From DATEJJ01 sp039649115 (GTDB taxonomy: Bacteria > Actinomycetota > Actinomycetes > Mycobacteriales > Micromonosporaceae), in NCBI GenBank assembly GCA_039649115.1, contig JBBWZQ010000396.1:1-5079 (forward strand): a DNA stretch of 5,079 nucleotides. Reading direction: 5' to 3'. This document shows positions 1 to 5,078 of this stretch, piece after piece (the first letter of the stretch is position 1; each line of letters starts with the position of its first letter). The translations under genes were made by a program, and so were the position numbers. Below the pieces are notes generated by a model. It ran no database searches. It was given only the letters and a program-made list of their open reading frames with translations, and had not been told where the DNA came from.

Positions 1-765
1 CCCGGCCAGGTCGGCGTACTGCTTGACGAAGCGCGGCAGGTGCCCGGTCCGCAGGCCAGCCATGTCCTGCCAGACCAGCACCTGTGCGTCGGTGTGCGGC
101 CCGGCGCCGATGCCGATCGTCGGTACCGGCAGATCGTGGCTGATCCGCTTCGCCACGTCGCCCGGCACCATCTCCAGAACCACCGCGAACGCGCCGGCCT
201 CCGCCACCGCCTGCGCGTCGGCGACCACGTCCTCGGCTGCGTCCCCGCGCCCCTGCACCCGGTACCCGCCGATCGCGTGCTCGCGCTGCGGCGTGAAGCC
301 CACGTGCGCCATGACCGGGATGCCGGCAGTGGTGAGCGCGGCGATCTGGGCCGCGACCGCGCGCCCACCCTCCAGCTTGACGGCGTGGCAGCCGCCCTCC
401 TTCATGAACCGCACGCCGGTGCGCAGCGCCTGCGTCGGCCCCTCCTCGTACGAGCCGAACGGCAGGTCGCCGACGACCAGGGTGCGCCGGGTGGCGCGCA
501 CCACCGCCCGTACCAGCGGCAGCAGCTCCTCGACCGTGACCGGCACGGTCGTCTCGTACCCGAAGACGTTGTTCGCGGCCGAGTCGCCGACGAGCAGCAC
601 CGGGATGCCGGCCGCGTCGAAGATCCCGGCGGTGTACTGGTCGTAGCTGGTGAGCATGGCCCACTTCTCGCCCCGCTGCTTGGCCGCGATCAGGTCGCGG
701 GTGCGTACCCGGCGCGCCGGGCCGCTGCCGTACAGGGTCGGTACCTCCGCCAACTGGGACATCAT
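1..765 (-). CDS. panB: 3-methyl-2-oxobutanoate hydroxymethyltransferase (ketopantoate hydroxymethyltransferase), C-terminus cut by window edge
   Basis: PanB transfers a hydroxymethyl group from 5,10-methylenetetrahydrofolate to 3-methyl-2-oxobutanoate, giving ketopantoate, the first committed step of pantothenate and coenzyme A synthesis in the cytosol. The 255 residues visible read through the whole TIM-barrel family pattern: MLTSYD near residue 38, VGDSAANNVFGY (58-70), VGDLPFGSYEEGP (98-110), VKLEGG (129-134), MAHVGFTPQ (152-160), VLEMVP (196-201) and GIGAGPHTDAQVLVWQD (218-234). By family alignment D61 and D100 are Mg2+ ligands, K130 and E132 lie in the active site and E198 is the catalytic acid/base. 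The SAANNVFGYETTVP segment resembles the mycobacterial enzyme, which is about 281 aa, so roughly 25 residues are missing beyond position 1. The start is ATG-ATG at 765/762: AAGGAG at 774-769 is spaced 3 and 6 bases from the two ATGs, favouring the second. An in-frame ATG at 843 would add 26 non-conserved residues, lacks a clear ribosome site and is unlikely. It lies downstream of nadE on the same strand. Confidence 0.96.
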   Translation of the reverse strand, partial: MMSQLAEVPTLYGSGPARRVRTRDLIAAKQRGEKWAMLTSYDQYTAGIFDAAGIPVLLVGDSAANNVFGYETTVPVTVEELLPLVRAVVRATRRTLVVGDLPFGSYEEGPTQALRTGVRFMKEGGCHAVKLEGGRAVAAQIAALTTAGIPVMAHVGFTPQREHAIGGYRVQGRGDAAEDVVADAQAVAEAGAFAVVLEMVPGDVAKRISHDLPVPTIGIGAGPHTDAQVLVWQDMAGLRTGHLPRFVKQYADLAG

Positions 766-768
766 CGT

Positions 769-774
769 CTCCTT
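769..774 (-). promoter_or_regulatory. Ribosome binding site of panB
   Basis: AAGGAG on the minus strand lies 3 bases before the ATG at 765 and 6 bases before the adjacent ATG at 762. It decides the start against the longer in-frame alternative at 843, and its spacing suggests that the second ATG of the pair may be the one used. Confidence 0.7.
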
Positions 775-811
775 GAGCTCCTCGAGGCCGCGCCGTGCGG
801 TCCCCGGGTAT

Positions 812-836
812 CTCCCGCGATGGTCGCATCCGGGAG
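812..836 (-). other. Stem-loop in the nadE-panB intergenic gap
   Basis: CTCCC (812-816) pairs with GGGAG (832-836). Inside it GCGA (817-820) pairs with TCGC (824-827) around a TGG loop, leaving a 4-base bulge at 828-831. The structure sits between the nadE stop (880) and the panB start (765). There is no T-run after it on the minus strand, so it could be a U-less terminator or attenuator, an mRNA processing or stability element, or chance in GC-rich DNA. Confidence 0.3.
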
Positions 837-879
837 CGCTCATGTGTCAGGAATGAGTCGCGGAAATCACAGGAAAGAG

Positions 880-2745
880 TCAGGAGGACCGGACCGGGTC
901 CCGGGTGGGTGCGGCGGCCGGCCTGGCCGCCTCGCGGAAGCGGTTGGTGATGGGCAGCCGGCGGTCCCGGCCGAAGGCCTTGAAGGAGATCTTGGTGCCC
1001 GGTGCCGACTGCCGGCGCTTGTACTCCGCCAGGTCGACCATGCGCAGCACCTTGTCCACCAGCGCCGGGTCGTGCCCGGCCACGACCAGGCCCTCGCGTC
1101 CGAGGTCGCTGTCGATGTACCCGGACAGGATCGCGTCGAGCAGTTCGTAGTCCGGCAGCGAGTCGGTGTCCAGCTGGCCGGGGCGCAGTTCCGCGCTGGG
1201 CGGCTTCGTGATCGAGTTCTCCGGGATCGGAGCGGTACCACCATGCCGCAGTGCGTCGGCATTGCGCCAGCTCGCCAGCCGCCACACCATCGTCTTCGGT
1301 ACGTCCTTGAGCGGGTTGAAGCCGCCGACCGAGTCCCCGTACAGGGTCGAGTAGCCGACCGCCAGCTCGCTCTTGTTCCCGGTCGTCAGCACCAGGTGAC
1401 CCTCCTGGTTGGACAGTGCCATGAGGACCACGCCGCGCACCCGCGCCTGCAGGTTCTCCACGGCCAGCCCGGACAGGTTCAGGTTGGCGAGGAACCCGTC
1501 CACCATCGGCTGGATCGGCACCACCCGGTAGTCCATGCCGGTGCGCCCGGCCAGGCCGGCGGCGTCGTCGCGGGAGTGCCCGGAGGAGTGCTGGCTCGGC
1601 ATGGACACACCGACCACATGGGACGGTCCGAGCGCGTCGCAGGCGATGGCGGCCACCACGCTGGAGTCGATGCCGCCGGACAGCCCGAGTACCACGGACG
1701 GGAAATGGTTCTTGCGTACGTAGTCCCGCAGCCCCAGCACCAGCGCCTGCCAGACCTCGGCCTCGTCGACGACCCGCTGCGCGACGCCGCCCGTCACGCG
1801 GGGACCCGGCGGCGGCGGCGCCTCGCCGGACACGTACACCCGCTCGATCCGCATCTCCTCCAGCACCGGCGCCGGCACGTCCGTGTCGATCTCGTCGTCG
1901 AAGGCCTCGACCTCCAGCGGATCCGGCGTCGCCACCGCGTCGGCGAGCGGGGTGCGCGCCTCGGGCAGGTCGATGTCGTGGACGAGCAGCTGCTCCGCGA
2001 ACTGCCCGGCCCGGGTGAGCAGCGCGCCCGATCCGTCCACGATCAGCGAGTCGCCGTCGAAGACCAGCTCGTCCTGGCCACCCACCATGTTCACGTAGGC
2101 GACCGCGGCACCGGCCTCCTGGGCCCGCCGGGCCACCAGCGGCAGCCGCACGTCGTCCTTGTTCAGCTCGTACGGCGAGGCGTTGATGTTGACGACCAGC
2201 CCCACCTGCGCGCGCCGGGCCACCGCGAACGGCCCGCCGGCCTGCCAGATGTCCTCACACACGGTCAGTGCGACGTCCACCCCGGCCACCCGCGCCACGC
2301 GCAGGGTCTGACCCGGGATGAAGTAGCGGTCCTCGTCGAAGACGCCGTAGTTGGGCAGGTGGTGCTTGGCGTAGCGGGCCAGGACCCGGCCCCGGTGCAG
2401 CAGCGCCAGCGCGTCGCGCGGCCCGCGCTGCGGCGAGGCGTCCGCGTGCAGCCGGGCCGGGCCGTCCGCGTCGACGTAGCCGACCACGACGGCGATCTCG
2501 CCGAGGCCGTCCGCGGCCAGCGCCGCGGCCAGGTCGGCCAGGGCCGTCTTCGAGCTGGCGACGAACGACTCCCGGAAAACAAGATCTTCGACGGGGTACC
2601 CGGTGAGCATCATCTCCGGGAACGCGACCAGGTGTGCACCGGCCCCGGCGGCCCGGCCGGTCCAGTCGCGGATGATCTGCGCGTTGCCGGGTATGTCGCC
2701 TACCGTCGGATTGACCTGAGCGAGGGCGAGACGCAAGGTCGGCAT
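880..2745 (-). CDS. nadE: Glutamine-dependent NAD+ synthetase
   Basis: NadE makes NAD+ from deamido-NAD+ (nicotinic acid adenine dinucleotide) and ATP in the last step of NAD biosynthesis, using ammonia from glutamine. The 621-aa protein has two domains. The N-terminal nitrilase-type glutaminase (about 1-265) shows the catalytic triad: E44 in FPEM, K127 in YAKHHLPNYGVFDE and C163 in TVCEDIW. The C-terminal PP-loop ATPase (about 325-610) shows LGLSGGIDSS (353-362) and the synthetase signatures TTGNKSE (454-460), YGDSVGGFNPLKDVPK (469-484), ITKPPSAELRPGQ (512-524) and KISFKAFGRDRRLPITNRFRE (585-605). An acidic, proline-containing linker (about 264-325, with PPPPGP at 310-315) joins them. The ATG at 2745 is chosen because MPTLRLALAQVNPTVGD is the conserved N-terminus. 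The frame stays open far upstream, antisense to glnA2, but that part has no homology. Its ribosome site is weak (GAGGGA about 10 bases upstream). It is divergent from glnA2 and upstream of panB, with a 114-base gap. Confidence 0.97.
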   Translation of the reverse strand: MPTLRLALAQVNPTVGDIPGNAQIIRDWTGRAAGAGAHLVAFPEMMLTGYPVEDLVFRESFVASSKTALADLAAALAADGLGEIAVVVGYVDADGPARLHADASPQRGPRDALALLHRGRVLARYAKHHLPNYGVFDEDRYFIPGQTLRVARVAGVDVALTVCEDIWQAGGPFAVARRAQVGLVVNINASPYELNKDDVRLPLVARRAQEAGAAVAYVNMVGGQDELVFDGDSLIVDGSGALLTRAGQFAEQLLVHDIDLPEARTPLADAVATPDPLEVEAFDDEIDTDVPAPVLEEMRIERVYVSGEAPPPPGPRVTGGVAQRVVDEAEVWQALVLGLRDYVRKNHFPSVVLGLSGGIDSSVVAAIACDALGPSHVVGVSMPSQHSSGHSRDDAAGLAGRTGMDYRVVPIQPMVDGFLANLNLSGLAVENLQARVRGVVLMALSNQEGHLVLTTGNKSELAVGYSTLYGDSVGGFNPLKDVPKTMVWRLASWRNADALRHGGTAPIPENSITKPPSAELRPGQLDTDSLPDYELLDAILSGYIDSDLGREGLVVAGHDPALVDKVLRMVDLAEYKRRQSAPGTKISFKAFGRDRRLPITNRFREAARPAAAPTRDPVRSS

Positions 2746-2814
2746 ACTTCCATCTTCCCTCAGCCCAACCGCCCCAAAGGTGCACCAGTCGGCAAGCTCA
2801 CCCAGATCGGTGGC

Positions 2815-2830
2815 GTAACGTCGCGGTAAC
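2815..2830. promoter_or_regulatory. Candidate GlnR-like site: tandem GTAAC with 6-bp spacer
   Basis: GTAAC occurs at 2815-2819 and again at 2826-2830, an 11-bp period with a 6-bp spacer. The actinobacterial GlnR consensus is a GTnAC half-site, 6 bp, then GAAAC. The first pentamer matches fully and the second at four of five positions. Read on the other strand the repeat is GTTAC-n6-GTTAC, which also fits GTnAC, so it could act on nadE or glnA2. No further half-sites continue the period on either side. A chance repeat, or a site for another regulator, remains possible. Confidence 0.3.
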
Positions 2831-2859
2831 CGGGCCAGGGGAGACTGTGCCGTTAGCCC

Positions 2860-2874
2860 ATGACAGAGGGGTAG
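2860..2874 (+). other. Four-codon mini-ORF (MTEG) in the glnA2 leader
   Basis: ATG ACA GAG GGG TAG lies in the same frame as glnA2 and ends 3 bases before its GTG start, so the glnA2 ribosome site (GAGGGG) is inside it. No ribosome site precedes this ATG. Translation is unproven and it may be chance, but the arrangement could affect ribosome loading on glnA2. Confidence 0.15.
2866..2871 (+). promoter_or_regulatory. Ribosome binding site of glnA2
   Basis: GAGGGG stands 6 bases before the GTG at 2878. An in-frame TAG at 2872-2874 rules out any longer N-terminus, so together they fix the start. Confidence 0.75.
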
Positions 2875-2877
2875 GGC

Positions 2878-4230
2878 GTGGACCGTCAGCAGGAGTTCGT
2901 ACTCCGTACTCTGGAAGAGCGTGACATCCGGTTCGTCCGGCTGTGGTTCACCGATGTGCTCGGCACGCTGAAGAGCGTCTCGGTCGCGCCGGCCGAACTG
3001 GAGGCCGCCTTCGAGGAAGGCATCGGCTTCGACGGCTCGGCCATCGAGGGCTTCGCCCGCGTCTATGAGTCGGACATGGTCGCCATGCCCGACCCCACCA
3101 CTTTTCAGGTATTTCCATTCGAGGGTGGCGGCAGCGGCGAGAGCGCCCGGATGTTCTGCGACATCCTGCTCCCCGACGGCTCGCCCTCCTGGGCCGACCC
3201 GCGGCACGTGCTGCGCCGGGCCCTGTCCCGGGCGGCCGAGAAGGGCTTCACCTTCTACACCCACCCCGAGATCGAGTTCTTCCTGCTGGAGACGCTGCCC
3301 GAGGACGGCTCGCCACCCCTGCCGGTGGACGCCGGCGGGTACTTCGACCACACCACCCACGCGATCGCGCGGGACTTCCGCCGCCAGGCCGTCCTCGCCC
3401 TGGAGCGCATCGGCATCTCGGTGGAGTTCAGCCACCACGAGGTCGCGCCCGGCCAGCAGGAGATCGACCTGCGCTACGCCGACGCGCTGACCACCGCCGA
3501 CAACATCATGACCTTCCGGCACATGGTCAAGGAGGTGGCGCTGACCCAGGGGGTACAGGCGAGCTTCATGCCCAAGCCCTTCACCGACCAGCCGGGCAGC
3601 GGGATGCACACCCACCTGTCCCTGTTCGAGGGGGAGCGCAACGCGTTCCACGACCCGGGCGACCCGATGAAGCTGTCGAAGGTGGCCCGCGCGTTCATCG
3701 CCGGGATCCTCACCCACGCCCGGGAGTTCACCGCCGTCACCAACCAGTGGGTCAACTCCTACAAGCGGCTGTTCCCGCAGGCGCTGCCGGACCGGATCAC
3801 CGAGTCCCCGGCATATGTGTGCTGGGGCCACCTCAACCGCTCCGCCCTGGTACGGGTGCCCGCGTACGGCAAGCCCAACTCCGCCCGCGTGGAGGTGCGC
3901 TCGATCGACTCCGCGTGCAACCCGTACCTGGCCTTCGCGGTGCTGCTCGGCGCCGGCCTGCGGGGCATCGAGGCCGGCTACGAGCTGCCGCCCGGCGCGG
4001 AGGACGACGTCTGGGCGCTGTCCAACGCCGAGCGCAGGGCGATGGGGTACGAGTCCCTGCCCGAGAACCTCTCCGTGGCCATCGACGTGATGGCCGGCTC
4101 CGAACTGGTCGCCGAGGTGCTCGGCGAGCACGTCTTCGAGTTCTTCCTGCGCAACAAGCGCACGGAGTGGGAGGAGTACCGCCGCGTCGTGACGCCGTAC
4201 GAGCGCCAGCGCTACCTCGGCCTCGCATGA
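2878..4230 (+). CDS. glnA2: Glutamine synthetase family protein, GlnA2 type (possible gamma-glutamylpolyamine synthetase)
   Basis: This 450-aa protein (GTG start) is a class I glutamine synthetase homologue, with MDRQQEFVLRTLEERDIRF closely matching actinobacterial GlnA2. The beta-grasp N-terminus carries the FDGS loop (D52). Catalytic-domain residues are present by alignment with the enteric enzyme: E131 and E133 in PEIEFF, E188 and E195 in HHEVAPGQQE, H244 in GSGMHTH, E309, R321 and R326 in NRSALVR, and R341 in VEVR. Two substitutions stand out. The residue matching the adenylylation tyrosine (Tyr397 in the enteric enzyme) is W379, so GlnE-type adenylylation at this site is excluded. The position matching Asn264, before GSGMH, is P239. 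Family knowledge: GlnA2 is not the main nitrogen-assimilating GS in Mycobacterium, and in Streptomyces GlnA2/GlnA3-type proteins act as gamma-glutamylpolyamine synthetases. Whether this one makes glutamine or gamma-glutamyl amides cannot be read from sequence. It is divergent from nadE, and vapBC follows after 23 bases without a terminator. Confidence 0.95.
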   Translation: MDRQQEFVLRTLEERDIRFVRLWFTDVLGTLKSVSVAPAELEAAFEEGIGFDGSAIEGFARVYESDMVAMPDPTTFQVFPFEGGGSGESARMFCDILLPDGSPSWADPRHVLRRALSRAAEKGFTFYTHPEIEFFLLETLPEDGSPPLPVDAGGYFDHTTHAIARDFRRQAVLALERIGISVEFSHHEVAPGQQEIDLRYADALTTADNIMTFRHMVKEVALTQGVQASFMPKPFTDQPGSGMHTHLSLFEGERNAFHDPGDPMKLSKVARAFIAGILTHAREFTAVTNQWVNSYKRLFPQALPDRITESPAYVCWGHLNRSALVRVPAYGKPNSARVEVRSIDSACNPYLAFAVLLGAGLRGIEAGYELPPGAEDDVWALSNAERRAMGYESLPENLSVAIDVMAGSELVAEVLGEHVFEFFLRNKRTEWEEYRRVVTPYERQRYLGLA

Positions 4231-4258
4231 TGCGTTGATGCTATGATGCGGCTATGCG
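4227..4258 (+). repeat. Four imperfect tandem 8-bp units, candidate VapBC operator
   Basis: Consecutive 8-mers read ATGATGCG, TTGATGCT, ATGATGCG and GCTATGCG. TGATGC recurs at 4228, 4236 and 4244, and the ATGC core continues at 4254. The array begins inside the glnA2 stop codon and ends inside the vapB start. Overlapping it are an inverted repeat CGCAT-G-ATGCG (4224-4234) and a direct repeat GCTATG at 4240 and 4251. RHH antitoxins bind short repeated or inverted sites over their own promoters, so this is the expected operator position. Binding is inferred. Confidence 0.55.
4239..4247 (+). promoter_or_regulatory. Extended -10 promoter of vapBC (predicted leaderless)
   Basis: TGC followed by TATGAT (4242-4247) matches an extended -10 (TGN plus a hexamer with 5 of 6 bases of TATAAT). 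No -35 is evident 17-18 bases upstream, which is tolerated for extended -10 promoters. The A of the vapB ATG at 4254 lies 7 bases after the last T, where transcription should start, so the mRNA would be leaderless. vapB has no Shine-Dalgarno sequence, which fits. Confidence 0.6.
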
Positions 4259-4481
4259 CACGACGGTCGACCTTCCAGAGGATCTTCATCGCCAGTTGAG
4301 GTCGATCGCGCGGGACACCTCGCGCAGCTTCAGCGAGACGGCCGTGGACCTCATCAGGCGCGGCCTGGGCACCGGCGCAACGTTCGCGATGTCGTACAAT
4401 CCTCGCACCGGCCTACCCGTCATCCACGTGGGCCGCACCATCACCACGGAGGACGTGCGTTCGCTGGAAGACGACCGGTGA
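4254..4481 (+). CDS. vapB: VapB-type ribbon-helix-helix antitoxin
   Basis: This 75-aa protein should neutralise the VapC toxin encoded next and repress its own promoter. Residues 1-38 fit an RHH DNA-binding fold: a strand MRTTVDLPE, then helix LHRQLRSIAR, a turn, and helix SFSETAVDLIRRGL. The tail (about 47-75, with GLPVIHVGRTITTEDVRSLEDD) is the usual toxin-binding segment of this antitoxin type, which wraps into the PIN active site. The ATG at 4254 is the first usable start, because the earlier in-frame ATGs at 4227 and 4230 run into TGA at 4236. No Shine-Dalgarno is present, consistent with a leaderless transcript. The gene starts 23 bases after glnA2 and its stop overlaps the vapC start (GTGA), typical of translationally coupled TA pairs. 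The family is clear, but the partner is assigned by position. Confidence 0.88.
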   Translation: MRTTVDLPEDLHRQLRSIARDTSRSFSETAVDLIRRGLGTGATFAMSYNPRTGLPVIHVGRTITTEDVRSLEDDR

Positions 4482-4876
4482 CCGTTCTCCTCGACAGCAA
4501 CGTCCTCATCGCGCTGCTGTTCGACGAACACGTGCATTATGATGCGGCCGAATCGTGGTTCGGCACCCTGACGGAGCCTTTTGCCACCTGTCCCATGACC
4601 GAAGGAAGCCTGGTCCGGGCGCTCGTCCGCGAGGGTCGCCCGGCGATGGTCGCCGTCGACGTGTTGGCGGCCGTCGCCAGGCACCCCCGGCACGAGTTCT
4701 GGCCGGACGATCTCTCCTATCGCGATGTGCCGATGGCGGGCGTCGTGGGCCACCGGCAGGTGACCGACGCGTACCTCGCGAACCTCGCCCGGGCGCGCAG
4801 GAGCCGGCTGGCAACCTTCGACAAGGGCCTGGCGGCGCTGCACGCCGACGTCGCGGACCTGGTGCCTACGTCATGA
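4478..4876 (+). CDS. vapC: VapC-type PIN-domain ribonuclease toxin
   Basis: This 132-aa PIN-domain protein is predicted to be a Mg2+/Mn2+-dependent endoribonuclease. VapC toxins cleave tRNAs or the 23S rRNA sarcin-ricin loop and arrest growth when free of antitoxin; the target here cannot be predicted. The four acidic metal ligands are in order: D6 in LLDSNVLIALL, E42 in MTEGSLVRAL, D97 in VTDAYLANLA and D115 in TFDKGL. The length is normal for the family and all ligands are kept, so the toxin looks active. The GTG start at 4478 overlaps the antitoxin stop by 4 bases, and GGAAG 7 bases upstream is a plausible ribosome site. The segment HVHYDAAESWF (18-28) is typical of the subfamily. The 3' end overlaps an opposing gene by 11 bases. 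Confidence 0.93.
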   Translation: MTVLLDSNVLIALLFDEHVHYDAAESWFGTLTEPFATCPMTEGSLVRALVREGRPAMVAVDVLAAVARHPRHEFWPDDLSYRDVPMAGVVGHRQVTDAYLANLARARRSRLATFDKGLAALHADVADLVPTS

Positions 4877-5078
4877 CCCGCCGCACCGCGTGGGGTCCCA
4901 CGCCGAACTTGCCCACGGCGCGGCCGATCAACTCCAGGCCCTGCTGGCCGGGCAGCGTGTCCACCTTCCTGTCCAGCCGCGTGATGTGCCTGCCGCCCTC
5001 GGCGCCGCCCATCAGGTAGTCGAGGATGAAGCGCGTCTCGTGCCGCGGCTGGATGCCGGAGCCGACCGGCGTCCAGAA
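4866..5078 (-). CDS. Hypothetical protein, C-terminal 70 residues only, family not recognised
   Basis: A minus-strand frame enters from beyond the window end and stops at TAG (4868-4866). Its 70 visible residues run from FWTPVGSGIQPRHETRF to GPHAVRRVMT. Coding is supported by third positions that are nearly all G or C, and by a balanced composition (aromatics, aliphatics, acidic residues) unlike the Arg/Gly/Ala-rich shadow frames over the same bases. Likely helices are HETRFILDYLMGG (13-25) and GLELIGRAVGKFG (47-59). I do not recognise the family. It does not look like the C-terminus of GlnE, the glutamine synthetase adenylyltransferase often found beside glnA2. The gene converges on vapC and shares its last 11 bases with it, leaving no intergenic space. 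The start and full length are outside the window. Confidence 0.7.
   Translation of the reverse strand, partial: FWTPVGSGIQPRHETRFILDYLMGGAEGGRHITRLDRKVDTLPGQQGLELIGRAVGKFGVGPHAVRRVMT
4888..4903 (+). terminator. Perfect GC-rich hairpin just after vapC, possible U-less terminator
   Basis: GCGTGG (4888-4893) and CCACGC (4898-4903) form a 6-bp perfect stem around GGTC, beginning 11 bases after the vapC stop. No T-run follows. Actinobacteria often use hairpins without U-tracts, so it may end the glnA2-vapBC transcript. It lies inside the coding sequence of the opposing gene (codons for GVGPHA), so codon choice alone could produce it. Confidence 0.35.

Larger units (their letters stand above)
2746..2877. 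other. Divergent nadE/glnA2 intergenic control region
   Basis: This 132-base spacer must hold the promoters for nadE (minus) and glnA2 (plus). Visible elements are a perfect 8-bp palindrome GGTGCACC at 2779-2786, two GTAAC pentamers 11 bp apart at 2815-2830, a TANNNT-type hexamer TAACGT at 2816-2821 that could be a plus-strand -10 but has no good -35, and a four-codon mini-ORF just before glnA2. No convincing minus-strand -10 was found for nadE. Confidence 0.6.

Noticed and set aside
766..843. Longer panB N-terminus from the in-frame ATG at 843
   Set aside because: The added 26 residues are unlike PanB N-termini, a stem-loop occupies this DNA, and a good ribosome site sits at 769-774.
2779..2786. 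Perfect palindrome GGTGCACC in the nadE leader as an operator
   Set aside because: An 8-bp palindrome is too common in GC-rich DNA to call alone, and no second copy or known consensus was seen.
40..2829. A 929-codon open frame on the plus strand
   Set aside because: It is antisense to panB and nadE, is rich in R, H, V and G with no domain pattern, and stays open only because GC-rich codons rarely form stops in that frame.
2746..4131. Upstream extension of the nadE frame, antisense to glnA2, giving a protein of over 1000 residues
   Set aside because: Homology begins exactly at MPTLRLALAQVNPTVGD (2745). The upstream part mirrors glnA2 codons and resembles no protein.
4538..4548. An 11-bp copy of TATGATGCGGC from the vapB promoter found inside vapC, as a possible second operator
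   Set aside because: It encodes the subfamily motif HYDAA (codons TAT GAT GCG GC), so codon choice explains it. One isolated match in a 5-kb GC-rich window is weak, and it lacks the 8-bp repeats.
4286..4843. A 185-codon minus-strand frame opposite vapBC
   Set aside because: It mirrors vapB and vapC, both supported by family motifs, and has no ribosome site or recognisable domain.
4555..5019. A 154-codon plus-strand frame overlapping vapC and the opposing gene
   Set aside because: Its composition is Arg/Gly/Pro/Ala-rich with no domain, typical of a shadow frame, and it conflicts with two better supported genes.
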